From NCBI GenBank assembly GCA_023101885.1, contig JALPQD010000629.1, positions 535,580-599,579 on the forward strand: a DNA stretch of 64,000 bases, in the 5' to 3' direction. Source of the stretch: Typhlomys cinereus. Its lineage: Eukaryota; Chordata; Mammalia; Rodentia; Platacanthomyidae. The notes beneath the pieces are model-generated. The model worked only from the letters and a program-made list of their open reading frames with translations, was not told the DNA's origin and ran no database searches. Below, piece by piece: positions 1-11,077 of the stretch (the first letter of the stretch is position 1; each line of letters opens with the position of its first letter). The translations under genes were made by a program, and so were the position numbers.

Positions 1-90
1 GATGTCGAGGTTCCATTTGGCTTAGAAGCTGTGCTAATTAGCATAGTCAACACTGCCGGAGCTGCTGGCTCATAATTGGGGCGATATGTT
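1..90. promoter_or_regulatory. candidate conserved noncoding element with TAATTA palindrome
   Basis: AT-richer stretch in GC-rich intron. Contains the perfect 12 bp palindrome TGCTAATTAGCA at 32-43, a homeodomain-type core, and a second TAATT at about 74. Function is inferred only; the element may extend left of the window. Confidence 0.3.
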
Positions 91-518
91 CCATCGCGCT
101 GGGCGCCGGCCAGTGTACCCACCTTTCCCGGCGCTGCCTGGCTCACCAGCCAGCCTGTGTCTGTGACCCTGAGCCTAGGGCCCCCCCAGTGGCCTAGAGG
201 ACTCCTAGCAGGGCGGGTCCTGGCCTGCGTGTCTCCAGGCCGGACCCTGCTTCGCGTCCCTGCCTCCGGGAACGGGGGCTGGTGTATCTTTCCCTGTTGC
301 TTGTCCGTACTGACTCCCCTAACGGCAGGCGGGGAGGCCTCTGAGATTCCTAGAGACACCCCAAGATGAACGCCCCACACCAATTCCAGCCGAGGCTTGG
401 TACAGCTGAACACCTGGAATCCCCCCAAAAATCTCGGAATTCGAAATGCTCCTGGTGTCCTTGGGGAAACTCCACGCCAGAAAACTGTTTGATGAATGAA
501 ATGATTGACAGCATCGTA
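91..518. other. unique intron, nothing recognised
   Basis: GC-rich and free of simple repeats. The open frames on both strands lack any recognisable protein. Confidence 0.5.
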
Positions 519-605
519 TAAGGGCGGAGGGAGGGGCTCCGAGGCAGAGCGTGTGCTTGGCGCATGCAAGGCCCTGGGTTCCCTCCCCAGCCCTGCACAA
601 GAAAG
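519..605 (+). mobile_element. ID-like SINE (old)
   Basis: A tRNA-like head, with AGGCAGAGCGTGTGCTTGGC followed by a B-box-like CCTGGGTTCCCTCCCCAGCC. This matches the ID element layout, with a short degraded A-rich end. Confidence 0.6.
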
Positions 606-1669
606 GCATGTCCCCAGTCCACGTGCATGCATGACATCACCGTGAGGCGTGTCACAGTCACGTGTGAAACATAAAAGAATTTAGTGCTCAGACCTGGGGT
701 GACGATTGAAGGATCTAGACGAGTCTCTGTCACGTCTGCCAGGCAGTGTCTAGACTGGACTAACTGAGGAGGGAGGGCCCACCACCCACCCTGACTGTGG
801 GCGGCACCACCCCACGGACTGAGGTCCCGGATTGGATAACAAGGAGGTGGCGAGCCGAGCGCCAGCAGGCATCTCTCTCCGCTATCTGACCGCGAGGCCA
901 CGTGACTGGGTGCCTCGCGCCCCTTCCCCACCTGATGCGCTGTACCCTCAAACCGTGAAGCAGAACGAACCCATCCTGTCCTAAGTTGCTTGGGTCAGAC
1001 ACTTTGTCACAGCGATTGCAGGAAAAGCCAAGGGCCCAGAGCGGTACCTCTGGGCTCCCGCACCCTGACTCCCCACGGGACTCCCCGCCATGAGCAGCCT
1101 CCACCCCTGCCCAGGTGCTACACGGAGTCCAAAGTGTCTGGTCTGCTGCCCATGGGAGAAGCTCCAAGTCCAACACCCCTTGTGTCTGTTTCTACCTCGG
1201 CGCCTCCTGGGTATACCAGGGAGAAGCAGGGTGGCAGGTGGTCCGGCACACCCCATAGAAAGCAGAGAATCGGGGCATTTGACCTGAGCAAGGTCCCCAG
1301 ATAGGTAGGACAGGCTGTGACTCAACCGTCATGAGTCACTAGGACTTTTGCTGTTCACTGAATGCATGTGCCCCAGGGCCTTTGAACGAGCCGTGTCCTC
1401 TGTGTACAGTGTCTTTCCGTAGTTCACGTAGGTCTCTTAAAGCGCTCCCTCTTCAGAGAACCCTTCAGTCACAGCTTGTAGGAGTCAGGAAATGCACACA
1501 GCCCTCGGGCTGAGATGGCTTGCAGCACAGCTGTGAGACACACAAGGCCTTGGGAGCGGCAGCCCGCGCCCCTCCGCCAGGCTGGGGGCAGGGAGGGCCG
1601 GGGCCTCTCCGAGCCTTCCCGTGCTCCGGCGCCAGGCTTCAGCATGCAGAAGCTAATGAAGGCGGTCAA
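606..1669. other. unique intron, nothing recognised
   Basis: No repeat family or coding signature seen. Short overlapping frames on both strands translate to low-complexity, non-homologous peptides. Confidence 0.5.
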
Positions 1670-1800
1670 GCGCGGGCGAGAGGCCGGGAGGCTAATTGAT
1701 TAATGGAGGGGTGTGTTGGGACGCAGGCCGGCGGAAGGTGAGCTGTAAATGCGCTGATGCTCCGGCTGCACAATTACCATGTGGGCCCGTGGCAGCCTGT
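1670..1800. promoter_or_regulatory. candidate conserved noncoding element
   Basis: Contains GGCTAATTGATTAATGG (overlapping homeodomain ATTA cores) and CACAATTACC in otherwise GC-rich sequence. No repeat identity seen. Confidence 0.3.
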
Positions 1801-1949
1801 TCCGTGCCACCCACCTGGGAGCAGAGGCCGCTGCAGGCCCCTCCCGGGCCCCTCTAGACGCCTCATCTGTTGTCCACCATGAGGGGACCCTTCTGATCAG
1901 GTGAGCAGCGCCCGGGCGTCCAGGAGTGGACCGGCTTTTCCTGCAGCCG

Positions 1950-2100
1950 AGGCGCAGCCTTGGTGAACAAGGTGATTGTCAGGGCAGCAAATGGACCAGC
2001 CTCAGTGAGGAGGAGACACGGCTCAGAGAGACTAAGTAACGTGCCTGAGGATGCACACCAAGTGGGTGGCAGAACCGAGATTCTCACCCAGGCCCACCTG
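1950..2100 (-). mobile_element. MIR/L2-type ancient repeat fragment
   Basis: Includes GGCTCAGAGAGACTAAGTAA and a 'gtgggtggcagaaccgagat' block. This is the reverse form of the widespread old mammalian pattern gaggctcagagaggttaagt. Confidence 0.5.
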
Positions 2101-2708
2101 GCTGGAATCACTGTTCCCCACGCCGGACCCCGGCCCAGTCTCCATGCTGAGGACACAGAAAAGGAGGCTCCTGGATGCCCCCCACGGAGGCTCAGGGGCA
2201 GTCCCAGGCGGCTCTGGGTTCCTGGCCCCTCCCACACTGTGGCCTCCTCTTCAGGTCTGTGTGGCTTGGGAGGCCAGGAGGCCAGGCCTGGGGGCTGAGG
2301 CCTGAACTCCACCCAGCAGGCCCCTGAAAAAGCCTGGCAGATGCCCACCAGTTCTTCTGACCCCCACACTCATGCTAGGGATGGAACCAAGGCCTCCAGC
2401 CTGGCGGGCAAGCCACCTCCTACCCAGACACTCCCAGCCCTCCGCAGAGTCTTCCACACCTCGCTCCCTCCCCCTCTGCCCTGCACCGGACTCCCCTGCC
2501 GCCTCCACGCCTCCTAGACTCTCCTCCTGGATCTTAGGGACACAGGGTGCTGAGTTTGCTTTGTTATCTGCCCTCCCCCCACTCCATCCCCCACCCAGCC
2601 TGGGCCCAGCAGGCTGGTTCCTCTACTCATCTGCTCCCTGTCCTTGTGTTTCTGGACCTTAACTTGTAAGTGGGCGGGCGATATGTGGGGCCCCAGACAC
2701 TGGCGGGC
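2101..2708. other. unique intron, C-rich
   Basis: The + strand is pyrimidine-rich from about 2370 to 2640 (CCTCC and CCCC runs). No gene or repeat family identified. Confidence 0.45.
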
Positions 2709-2726
2709 CTATGAGGCAGCTCTTTT

Positions 2727-2769
2727 TATTTATTATTTATTAAATTGTGCATGTATGCATGTGTGCGCG

Positions 2770-2809
<40 letters not shown>

Positions 2810-3018
2810 ACCACGGACGAATTCGGGAACCACCGTGGACGCCTCCACCTCCTCCTTGTTTACTCTGCCCTGGGATTCACAGGCTCCGCCCTACCAGGAC
2901 CAGAAATGCAGGCTGCCTCTGCCTCCGCCCGGCATCTATACATAGGGTCTAGGATCCAAACTCAGGACCTTCCACCTGCAAGGCAGAGGCTTAACTCCTG
3001 AGCCACCTCTCCAGCCCC
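2727..3018 (-). mobile_element. tRNA-headed SINE with perfect target-site duplication
   Basis: Reverse-oriented copy. Its tRNA-like head lies at the right end (CCTGAGCCACCTCTCCAGCC), its body is TGCCCTGGGATTCACAGGCT-like, and its tail at the left is a GT array at 2775-2806 plus a T/A-rich end. An 18 bp direct repeat, CTATGAGGCAGCTCTTTT, flanks it at 2709-2726 and 3019-3036. Same subfamily as the copy at 44762-45035. Confidence 0.9.
2775..2806. repeat. (GT)n microsatellite
   Basis: Sits in the tail of the SINE, where an A tail would normally be. Confidence 0.9.
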
Positions 3019-3036
3019 CTATGAGGCAGCTCTTTT

Positions 3037-3635
3037 CTGCTGACAACCTAAGCTGGGACTCAGCTCCTCTCCAGGGTCCCCCCTCCTGCGCAGGAGGCCT
3101 GGCTTTGGCTCCCTGCTTCTCGGCCAGCAGGGAATCAACACTCAGGAGCAAGGGAAGTCCAGCCCTCCTATGGCCACAGCGCTAATGGGATGCCAAGTAG
3201 CTACTGTGCAGATGAGGAGCCCACAATTAAGAGAGGTTAAGTAACTTTCTTGCAGGGGGGATGACACAGAATTGGCCCTCCTGACTCCCAAAGTGCGTGT
3301 TTCCACAGGCAGATTCACGTGGGCATGCAGCCCCCTGGGCTCAGGACCATCCTGGCGTCTCTGATGTCACAGCAGGTCAAGAACTGGGTCGCCTTAGGAC
3401 AGGGCTGTGTGTCACCACTGTAGCCGTGGGACGGAGTCTCCACCTTCACACTGAAACTCACCATCGGACGGGGCTCCGTCCCCACACGCAAGCTCAGAGC
3501 GCCCCCATGGACCAAGAGCTCAGCCCGAAGTCCCTGCCCACACGCCTGCCCAGTCCAGGACCCCTGGCTGCAGGACCCCCCTCAGTCGGAACATAAGCAC
3601 CCCCACCCCAGGTCCCTCAAGCCTCACACACCCCA
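3037..3635. other. unique intron with small MIR-like piece
   Basis: 3220-3255 contains TTAAGAGAGGTTAAGTAACT, an ancient-repeat hallmark. The remainder is unrecognised. Confidence 0.45.
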
Positions 3636-3830
3636 GGTTTTAATTAATGCGGCTACTCTTGAGCTTCTCCCCATCTATGCAGATCAGTGAGGTGAGAGGC
3701 ACTCAGGCTGCGCTGCGAGGGAAGAGGCTTTTCATTACTGCCCCTAACCGAAGGGACGGCGCATTAGTGTCCTCTTGCCGTAATGTCCAGGTCGCTGCCG
3801 CTCACCGGCTCAATCATCTAGCGCGGTGGC
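3636..3830. promoter_or_regulatory. candidate conserved noncoding element
   Basis: Starts with GTTTTAATTAATGCGG and continues with ATTACTGCCCC and GTAATGTCC motifs mixed with CpG-containing sequence. It looks like non-repetitive, constrained intron. Inference only. Confidence 0.3.
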
Positions 3831-3939
3831 AAGACCTGGCGTGCTGGGTGTCTCTGCTTGGGGGTCAGGCAGGCACCCTCTGCCCTCATCTTTACAGCCC
3901 CTCACCTGTTCCTCACTTGCCCCCCAAGTCTTGGTCTTT

Positions 3940-4060
3940 TTTCAGGGCCCCGGACCTCTGTCTACATCCTCACTGGGTGACTACTAGCTGTGGGACCTCA
4001 GACAAGCCTCTACTCCTCTCTGTGAATGGGAACATCAGTGGGGCTAACGCCAGAAACTAA
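3940..4060 (+). mobile_element. MIR SINE fragment
   Basis: CTAGCTGTGGGACCTCAGAC followed by cctctactcctctctgtgaa matches the MIR core (agctgtgtgacc...cctctctgagcc). Confidence 0.65.
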
Positions 4061-4379
4061 GTGGGGAGACCAACTCCAGTAGCCGTGGAACGGGTCCCCC
4101 CACTCCAATGGCCAGAGTGACCATGTCAGACTGGAGAGAGAGCCTCCCAACTCCGCTGGCCTCGGGAGGGGGGGGCGGGAAAACCAACACCCGCTGAACA
4201 GCCGCTGTACACAGCAGGTGCTCTGCAATGCACATTCATGCCCGGAAGAGGAAACTCACGTAGCTGCAGGAAGATTCTCAGAGGAGTTCTTTCCTGCCAT
4301 CCCACCCAACCGCCCTCTCTCCTCCAGGCCTGTGACACGCGCCCTGCTCCCCAAACTGTCCCTAGGCCACCAAGCAGCC

Positions 4380-4585
4380 GGGGTCAGAGTAGCCCAGCAA
4401 GTAAAGTGTGCTCACCAGCCGGAAGCTCACATGGCCGAAGGACAGAAGCGACGGCCGAAAGTTGTCCTCTGACCTCCACCTATGCACCATGGCATGCGTG
4501 TGAGCTCCCTCCTCCCTCCCTTCCCCTCCCTCACCCCTCTCTCTCCCTCCTCTATACATATGTATCCAGTCAAATATATTTTTAC
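4380..4585 (+). mobile_element. B3-like SINE
   Basis: Degraded tRNA-like head (GTAGCCCAGCAAGTAAAGTG) followed by the diagnostic AGTTGTCCTCTGACCTCCAC, a pyrimidine-rich middle and an A/T-rich end. Confidence 0.65.
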
Positions 4586-4834
4586 TATATTTTGCTCCTT
4601 GCATCCCCCCAAGGCGTTCCTGAACACAGTCCCAGACCCCGGAGCACGAGCCAGAGTTTCGGAAGGGAGAAGAGTTTACTAGAAAGGAAAGCAGATACCA
4701 ACCAGACAGATGAGCTCCCGGCCGCATTGAGCAGGCCCGCGGGGCGATGCTTGGCAGGAGGAAGCCGGCGTCTATTAAACATTCATTGCACTCTGCAGAG
4801 CGAGGGAACAAAGACGGGGGTCTGGGGCAGAGCG

Positions 4835-5025
4835 GGAGAAGCCGACCTGGGCTTGATTCCCAGCTCCCCCACTCACTCTGTGTGACCCTGAGCATGCTCA
4901 CTTTACCTCTCTGAGCCGCCGTTGTCTCATCTGCCAAAGAGGGTCATCAGAGCCCCGTGGAGACTTGCGTTTATGTACCAGGGACAGCCCGGGGCCTGGC
5001 GTGCTGATGTGTAAATATCTGTTCA
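4835..5025 (+). mobile_element. MIR SINE
   Basis: GACCTGGGCTTGATTCCCAG, then CTCTGTGTGACCCTGAGCAT, then CTCTGAGCCGCCGTTGTCTC: box B, core and terminal region of MIR in order. Confidence 0.75.
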
Positions 5026-5030
5026 ATCCC

Positions 5031-5772
5031 ACTACTAACCGCCACAGCCAGCCAAGGCTGCGAAAAGATACCTCTCCCCTGCGGGGGAGGGGGCTAGACT
5101 GAAAGAAGGAGCTAGGTAGACAAGGGGTTCCTGAAGACAGAGGAGGAGGCCCCACGGAATCTTCGGTCTCAGAAGATCGCTGCCCTGTTCCTGGAAGGCC
5201 AGGGGCTGGGGGACATCATGATGTGTCACTGGGAGAAGGTGCCCAGGGCCGACAGGGTGACTGGAAGCAGGACTTGAACTCAGGGCATCAGTATTTGATC
5301 AGTGGGGAGGGGAATCGACTCTGTGACACCGTGTGAGGGTCTCCTGTAAGGAGAAGCCAACATGAGGGAGAGACCAAAAAAACAGGAGTTTATTTAGAGC
5401 TGAGAACCCGGGGACCAAGGGAGCTCTAGTTCTTCTTAGGTGGGGCGCACTAGAAAGAAGAGGGGTTTAGCAGAGCTTGAGGTCAGAGGGCACAGGGACA
5501 GTGTGGAGGGAAGAAATCTAACAAGAGACCTTGGGCGGGGAGAAATCTGCAGACCCCCTGGTCAACCCCTGTGGGCTTCAGGCATCGCTACGAAATTGCT
5601 AGAAAGTAAGTAGAGCAGGTTGAGGGTCTTAGGATGCAAGTCGGAAGTGGATTAGTGTGGTTGGTTCAGAGAATTGCCCGGGTGGGGAGTTTAACACAAT
5701 GGCTTGACCGAGGCTCACAGCCCCTTGTCCTTCATGAGTGACTCCAGCTCATGAGTTCTCCAGGAGACTGAA
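5031..5772. other. intron with possible LTR-like remnant
   Basis: 5330-5760 has a purine-rich composition and ACAGGAGTTTATTTAGAGCT, reminiscent of rodent LTR ends. I could not find matching TG...CA termini with a target duplication, so the identity is open. Confidence 0.3.
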
Positions 5773-5842
5773 GGCAGAGGCCATAGTCAGAGGGCAGAGG
5801 CCATAGTCAGAGGGCAGAGGCTGTAGTCAGAGGGCAGAGGGC
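5773..5842. repeat. 20 bp tandem repeat, about 3.5 copies
   Basis: GGCAGAGGCCATAGTCAGAG begins at 5773, 5793 and 5813 (one with CTGTAG in place of CCATAG), then a partial unit. Confidence 0.9.
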
Positions 5843-6661
5843 ATGCATTCCAAGCTTGGTTCTGCTGGTTCTCACCCACTGACCCTGGGGCAAGCGCGCC
5901 CTGCCAGTCCGAGCCCCTCTCTTACGCAGTCCATGGGCCACAGTGCTTGCTGGCAGGCTTGCTGCAGGTTCAAGCCCAGCAAAGGGCCGGGCATACAGTG
6001 TGCTCAGCAAATAGCAGTCACTATTGGTGCTGTTGGGTGCCTTAGGCGGGCGCCACAGGGCAGTGTGATGCCAAGGAACGTACCAGGCTGGAAGGCAGTG
6101 TGGGGAGTGGGGCCTGGCACGGGAGGGTTCCCAGATCTGTCCCCAAGCCTTCACTCCTTAGTTCTAGGTGGGCGGGGGGGGGCCATGGAGGAGCAGCCCA
6201 GGCTTAGAGCAGCCCAAGATCACTGCCCAGTGTTGCAGGCAGCTGGCCTTAGGTCCACAGCGGTGGATGAGGCTCGACTTTCTGTTCTCTCTCTGGTCTG
6301 TGTTTGAGACCTGCTTGATGCCCTTTTTCCCACAACGCCATTGGTGCTGCCAGTTTTAGGGGTGGGCAGATGCCCTCAGTGCCTCTTGTACCCACTTAGG
6401 AAACAAGTTCACAGCCTCAGTGCTGAACCCGCATCAGGAGTGGCCAGAGCAGGTGTGTCCCAGCTCCTGGAAATTGACCGTCCGAGGAACCCCGGGCTCC
6501 GATCTTGGCACTCGCACCAAGCAAAGCATGGAAAATAGCAAAGGATCGGCCAGTGGGAGACCATAGATGGCTGCTGGCTCACCCCGGGTGCTGAGGGCAG
6601 GGATGCCAAGAGCAACCAGCTCTGTGCCTGTGCGCTATGAGGCACAGGTCAGCCCTCCCTC
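5843..6661. other. unique intron, nothing recognised
   Basis: A 154-codon open frame starts at 5843 (+). Its peptide shows no domain and the composition matches surrounding noncoding DNA. Confidence 0.45.
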
Positions 6662-6665
6662 TCGG

Positions 6666-6960
6666 TGTGTGTGTTTATATGTATGTTAGAGAGAGAAGAG
6701 GAGAGAAGAGAGAGGAGACAGGAGACAGGAAAAAGAAGAGAGAGAGAGGGCACTGCGTATCTCTGTGGAGGACCAAGGGTGACTTGGGGAATCATCCTGG
6801 ATTCCTTCTACCTCTGCTTTGCTCTGGATTACCCAGGCTCTGCCCACTAGGGCCAGAAATACAGGCCACTGATGTTTCTTACGTGGGACCTGGGATCTGA
6901 ACTCAGGTCCTCCTGTTTTGGAGGCAGAGTCTTAACCCCTGAGCCATCTCTCTCCAGCCC
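6666..6960 (-). mobile_element. tRNA-headed SINE (reverse)
   Basis: CTGTGGAGGACCAAGGGTGA at left and GGGACCTGGGATCTGAACTC plus CTGAGCCATCTCTCTCCAGC at right are the reverse complement of the family body and head. The GA-rich stretch 6690-6750 lies in its tail. Confidence 0.85.
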
Positions 6961-8202
6961 GTCCCTTTTACAGAACATTCAACACCCTTCATTTTAGTTT
7001 AACTGCCTCACTCAGGATCTGTTTCCAAGCATTGTCGCCTTCTAAGGTCCTGGGCTCAGGACCCCCTGCTCAAGGGAGCCCCCAGTGCAGCCCGTGTCTG
7101 AGCCCCCAGTGCTGTGTCCCTTCTTAGTCCCGTGGAGCTCAGCTGGCTGAAGTCCCTGAACTTGAATCTCTAAGTCAGAGCAGCTCCAGCAAAGCAGCGT
7201 TTCTCTGTCCCTTTCCCCCACCTGTCTTCCGGGGAACCTTGCGGTCCGTGAGAAGGGGGTCACAGGCTTTGGAGTCCCTTCGACTCCAAATCCCTGGTGC
7301 CAACATGGCCATCTGGTGACCTGGACCGTCACCCTGCCAGCGTCTCCACGTCTCCCTTCTATGAGGACGCTGCTGGCAGCTGGCAGAGGGTGGGAGGAGG
7401 GTGGTCTGAGGTGATGTCTGCGCAGCCAGTCGCCTGACCCCAGGGAGGGGCTGGGTGGGCTGCGGCTGGGGAACCCCAGGAAGCCACAGATGCTTGTTGA
7501 ACGAATGAATGAGCAATGAATGCAGCCCCTGGGCCCTCATCTGTGAGACCAGCAGCCAATCAGAGGCTTCCTGGTGGATGTGGAGTGGGCAGAGAGGGTG
7601 CAGCCTGGCCCAGGTGGCTGTAGACTCTGAGCATGCCCAGAGTCGTCGCACCATGGGGGATGCACCCTAGGTGACACGGTGAGGCGATGACAGGAAGCAT
7701 TCTGCTGGCTTCCTGTCATCTCCTCTGAGCCCTGCTCCAGACCAGCGCAGGGCACGTCACGGTGCTGTGCAGGCGACTGGCCGGAAGCATGGGGCCGGAG
7801 CGCGGAGGCCTGGCAGGAAGCGCTGGCTTTGGGTTCTCTCCTACGCCCATTGGAAACATCTTGGGGAGGGTGGCCGGGTGAAGGGCTTGGGCTCCCCACG
7901 GTCCACTGCCTGTCGGGGACCAACCTGGGCTTCGTCCTGTGCCTGCGATGTCCTTTCTCTCCATCTGTCCAGTAGCCTCCCTTGGAAGCTCCGCCCTTGT
8001 GGTCTCTGGGGTCACAGGCTGCTTCCCCTGACCCAGGAGAGGAGCCGCGCTGTCCCCTCATCATGAGCCCATGGTAGGACTCGGTGCTGCCAGGCGCCAT
8101 GCCGAAGTGTTTGGTTCCAAGGATTCTAAGGTCAGTTCCCCTGGGGCCCCTAATTCTTTTCCTCCTCCTAGCCGGGCACAAACCCTCATCCTGGACGAAG
8201 GA
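6961..8202. other. unique intron, nothing recognised
   Basis: Several open frames of 60-214 codons on the minus strand overlap one another and encode Pro/Arg/Ser-rich peptides without recognisable domains. Confidence 0.45.
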
Positions 8203-8765
8203 CCAGGTGTATGTGCACGTATGCGTGCATGTGTGTATGTTCGTATATGTGTATGTGTATGTATATGTGTGTGTATGTTTATGTGTGTGTATATGTGTGT
8301 ATATACATATGGGTGTGTATGTGTGGGTATATGAGTGTTTGTGTATGTGTGTGTGTTCATATGTATATATGTGTGTGTATGTGTGTGTTTATGTGTGTTT
8401 GTGTAAGTGTTTATATGAGTGTGTATATGCGTGTTGTGTATGTATGTTTATGTGCGTATTTGTGTATGCGTGTGTATGTGTTTATATGTGTGTGAATATG
8501 TGTGTTTGTGTATGCGTATGTATGTTTATATGTGTGTATATGTGTTTATATGTGTGTATATACATGTGTATTTATATGTGCGTATGTGTGTTTGTGTGTG
8601 TATGTTTATATGTGTATATGTGTGTGTTTATATGTGTGTATATACATGTGTTTATATGTGCGTTTATGTGTGTTTACATGTATGTATGTTTATATGTGCA
8701 TATATGTGTGTATATGTATGTGTATGTTTATATGTGTGTGCATGTGTATGTGCAGATACACGTGT
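8203..8765. repeat. TG/TA-rich low-complexity satellite, about 560 bp
   Basis: Alternating TGTGTA, TATGTG and TTTATATGTG words with no pure long run. On the + strand it reads as Cys/Val/Tyr/Met repeats in all frames, giving spurious frames up to 286 codons. Confidence 0.92.
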
Positions 8766-9030
8766 ACTTGTGTGTACAGAGGCCAGCGCTGGCCATCAGA
8801 TGTCTTCCTTATCTCTCTCCACCTTACTTTCTCAGCCAGGGTCTCCCTGAAATTGCCTTGGCCTTTCTGTTAGATGGGCGGCCGCTGAGCCAAAGGGTTC
8901 TCCCATCTCTGTCTCCACAGCATGAGATTGCAGGTGCACGTTGACAGCTTTTGACATGGGCTCTGAGGGTCCGGACTCAAGTCCTCACGCGTGCATGGCA
9001 GCACTCTAACCTCTGAGCTCCCTCCCCTCT
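8766..9030 (-). mobile_element. B4-like SINE (reverse)
   Basis: GAGGCCAGCGCTGGCCATCA, TCTCCACCTTACTTTCTCAG and GTCCGGACTCAAGTCCTCAC follow the order of the reverse B4A pattern. The tRNA head is at right (ACCTCTGAGCTCCCTCCCCT). Confidence 0.65.
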
Positions 9031-9924
9031 TCCCCCGGGACCTTGCAGCTGCTGGTCTCCGTGGGGCGGGAAGAGCCGACCAGCCAGCTTAGCATCATGG
9101 TCCAAAATACCTTCGGTGCCCCCTAAGACTCTGAGATGCCCTCCCATCCCCTGGCTGCATTGGGACATGAGTGGGCAGGTGAAGATCCAAGAAACGCAGA
9201 ACTACAGGGAGGGTCTCAGTCACCTCTGGCTGCGGGGAGGGAGTCTCGGCCACTTCTGGGAAGCCCCCTGTGCGGCTCTCTGCAGACACAGGAGTGCGTC
9301 GGGCCATTAACTCCCATAATAATCCTTAGTACCGCTCTTAAGTCACCCCTCGCTGTTTTCCACGACCCAGGAAGGCGCGCACGTGATCGATAGCGGTTCT
9401 TACACTGTCACCTGGCTGCTCGAGCCCTGGCCCGCAGCCCGTGGACAGCGCTGCACAAACAGACCCACAGGGACGTCAGAACGCCACCAGGCGTTCGCAG
9501 CCTGGGCTCCGTCCAGCGCTGTCGCCCCTGGTGTGAGGAACAGAGAGGGCAGAGGCTGGCTCCAAGCCGGACCTCGAGGCTCCTGTAGCCACGTAAGCTG
9601 ACAGCTTTTGACATGGACTCTGACTTGGTCTCCTGTCCCCTGTCCGCTCCCTGGTCACCCCTCCTGGTGTGTGTGCGTGTCGGTGGATGGAGAAGAAAGA
9701 GGACCCCTAGACCTGCGCTAGCAATCCAAATGCCCTTCCCAGTCACATCTGGGGAGCCCCAGAGAGGCCCAGCTAGTACATGAGAAGCCGGGAGTCACAT
9801 GGCGCTCTGGGGACATCTCAGCGTCCGGCTGGCTGGACAGGGCCAGCCACTGGCGGTTAGGAAGCCGCGGAGGAGACAGGGGGCCTGGAGGGCCTGCGCT
9901 TTCCGAGATGCTTTGGTTTGCATT
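9031..9924. other. unique intron
   Basis: No gene seen. Positions 9599-9616 repeat exactly 18 bp of the SINE at 8942-8959 (TGACAGCTTTTGACATGG). Confidence 0.45.
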
Positions 9925-10035
9925 CGCGGGCGCAGCCTATCCGGCTGCATGCACGTCCCGCTGCGCTCCGCGGTGGACACTGTTAATATTTAATGAGCCG
10001 CGGTGGCTGCGGGGGAATCGCAGTTTGCTCAGCAA
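9925..10035. promoter_or_regulatory. candidate conserved noncoding element
   Basis: CpG-containing block around ACTGTTAATATTTAATGAGC flanked by two copies of CCGCGGTGG. Not a recognised repeat. Confidence 0.3.
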
Positions 10036-10238
10036 TCTTCTCTCCCTCCCTGGACCCGTGATGGCCCTGCAGAGGCTCCCGGCCAAGGTCCCCGTGGGCA
10101 AGAGGAACACTTATGCGTGGGGCAGCCGCGGCAGCCAGACTCTCGAGCCAGGCTGGGGTAGCAGGGGAGTGGAGGCCAGAGACCAGATGGGCGGCAGCGT
10201 TCTCACCAGCAGGAGCCGAGATGCAGAGTACACAGGGA

Positions 10239-10330
10239 GCCTGGGGAGATGCTCGAGTTAAAGCTTTTGCTTCACAAAAGGTCCTGAGTTCAGATCCCAA
10301 GATGCCATGTAAAAATAATGTTCACATGGT
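10239..10330 (+). mobile_element. tRNA-headed SINE, truncated head
   Basis: GAGTTAAAGCTTTTGCTTCA then GGTCCTGAGTTCAGATCCCA is the box A to box B part of the family. The body is missing. Confidence 0.7.
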
Positions 10331-10352
10331 CTTTCCTTCCTTGGATGGTATG

Positions 10353-10355
<3 letters not shown>

Positions 10356-10424
<69 letters not shown>
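10356..10424. repeat. (GA)n microsatellite, about 68 bp
   Basis: Uninterrupted GA dinucleotides on the + strand. Confidence 0.95.
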
Positions 10425-10428
<4 letters not shown>

Positions 10429-10580
10429 ATTCCTTAGCTTATAAGGCTGCCAATCCTATCAGATGTGACCCTCCAATTCATGACCCCCCCCCATTACCTT
10501 ATTACCCTATAAAGGGCCTGGCTCCAAATGTAGTCACTTTGGGGATCTGGGCTTTAGCACACAGATTGGGGAGTAGCACT
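10425..10580. mobile_element. MaLR-like interspersed repeat remnant
   Basis: Contains CTATAAAGGGCCTGGCTCCA followed by AATGTAGTCACTTTGGGGAT, resembling the old mammalian block 'ggccctatctccaaatatagtcac'. The family assignment is uncertain. Confidence 0.4.
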
Positions 10581-10581
10581 C

Positions 10582-10634
<53 letters not shown>

Positions 10635-10930
10635 CACGTGCATCATGGTGCACATATAGAGATCAGAGGACGTTCTCTGTGTTGGTCTCCTCCCCCACCT
10701 TCTGTGAGACAGGGTGTCTGTGTGCCCCTGTGGATCCAGGCTCAGTGAGCCGCAAGCTTCTGGGGAGTCTCCCGTCTCTGCCTCCCAGTGCACCTCAGGA
10801 GCAGCAGACTCACACTCGCTACCTATAGTCTCATCACCAGGTCCAACTTTATGTAGGTCCTGGGGATTTGAACTCAGGTCCTCGCGCTTGCATGGCAAGT
10901 GCTTTACCCGCGGAGCCGTCTCTCCAGCCC
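10581..10930 (-). mobile_element. B4-like SINE with (GT)n tail (reverse)
   Basis: A GT array at 10581-10631 leads into GAGATCAGAGGACG, CTCTGCCTCCCAGTGCACCT and GGGGATTTGAACTCAGGTCC, with the head at right ending CCGTCTCTCCAGCCC. Confidence 0.75.
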
Positions 10931-11077
10931 TGCTCTGTAGCACTTTGTGCTCACAAGCTGCCGAGACTCACAGAAGGGAGGAGACCGACCCGGAGCCCCG
11001 CAGCTGGAGAGACTGGAACTCAGATGTGAGCATGGATCCGTTCACGTGTGAGCTCTGTGCCTGCCCAGCAGCTGCTT

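Noticed and set aside
5322..5744. LTR with GACTC target duplication
   Set aside because: The right boundary does not end in CA, so the apparent direct repeat is probably chance.
8084..8944. 286-codon Cys/Val/Tyr/Met-rich frame
   Set aside because: Translation of the TG/TA satellite; no start context or domain.
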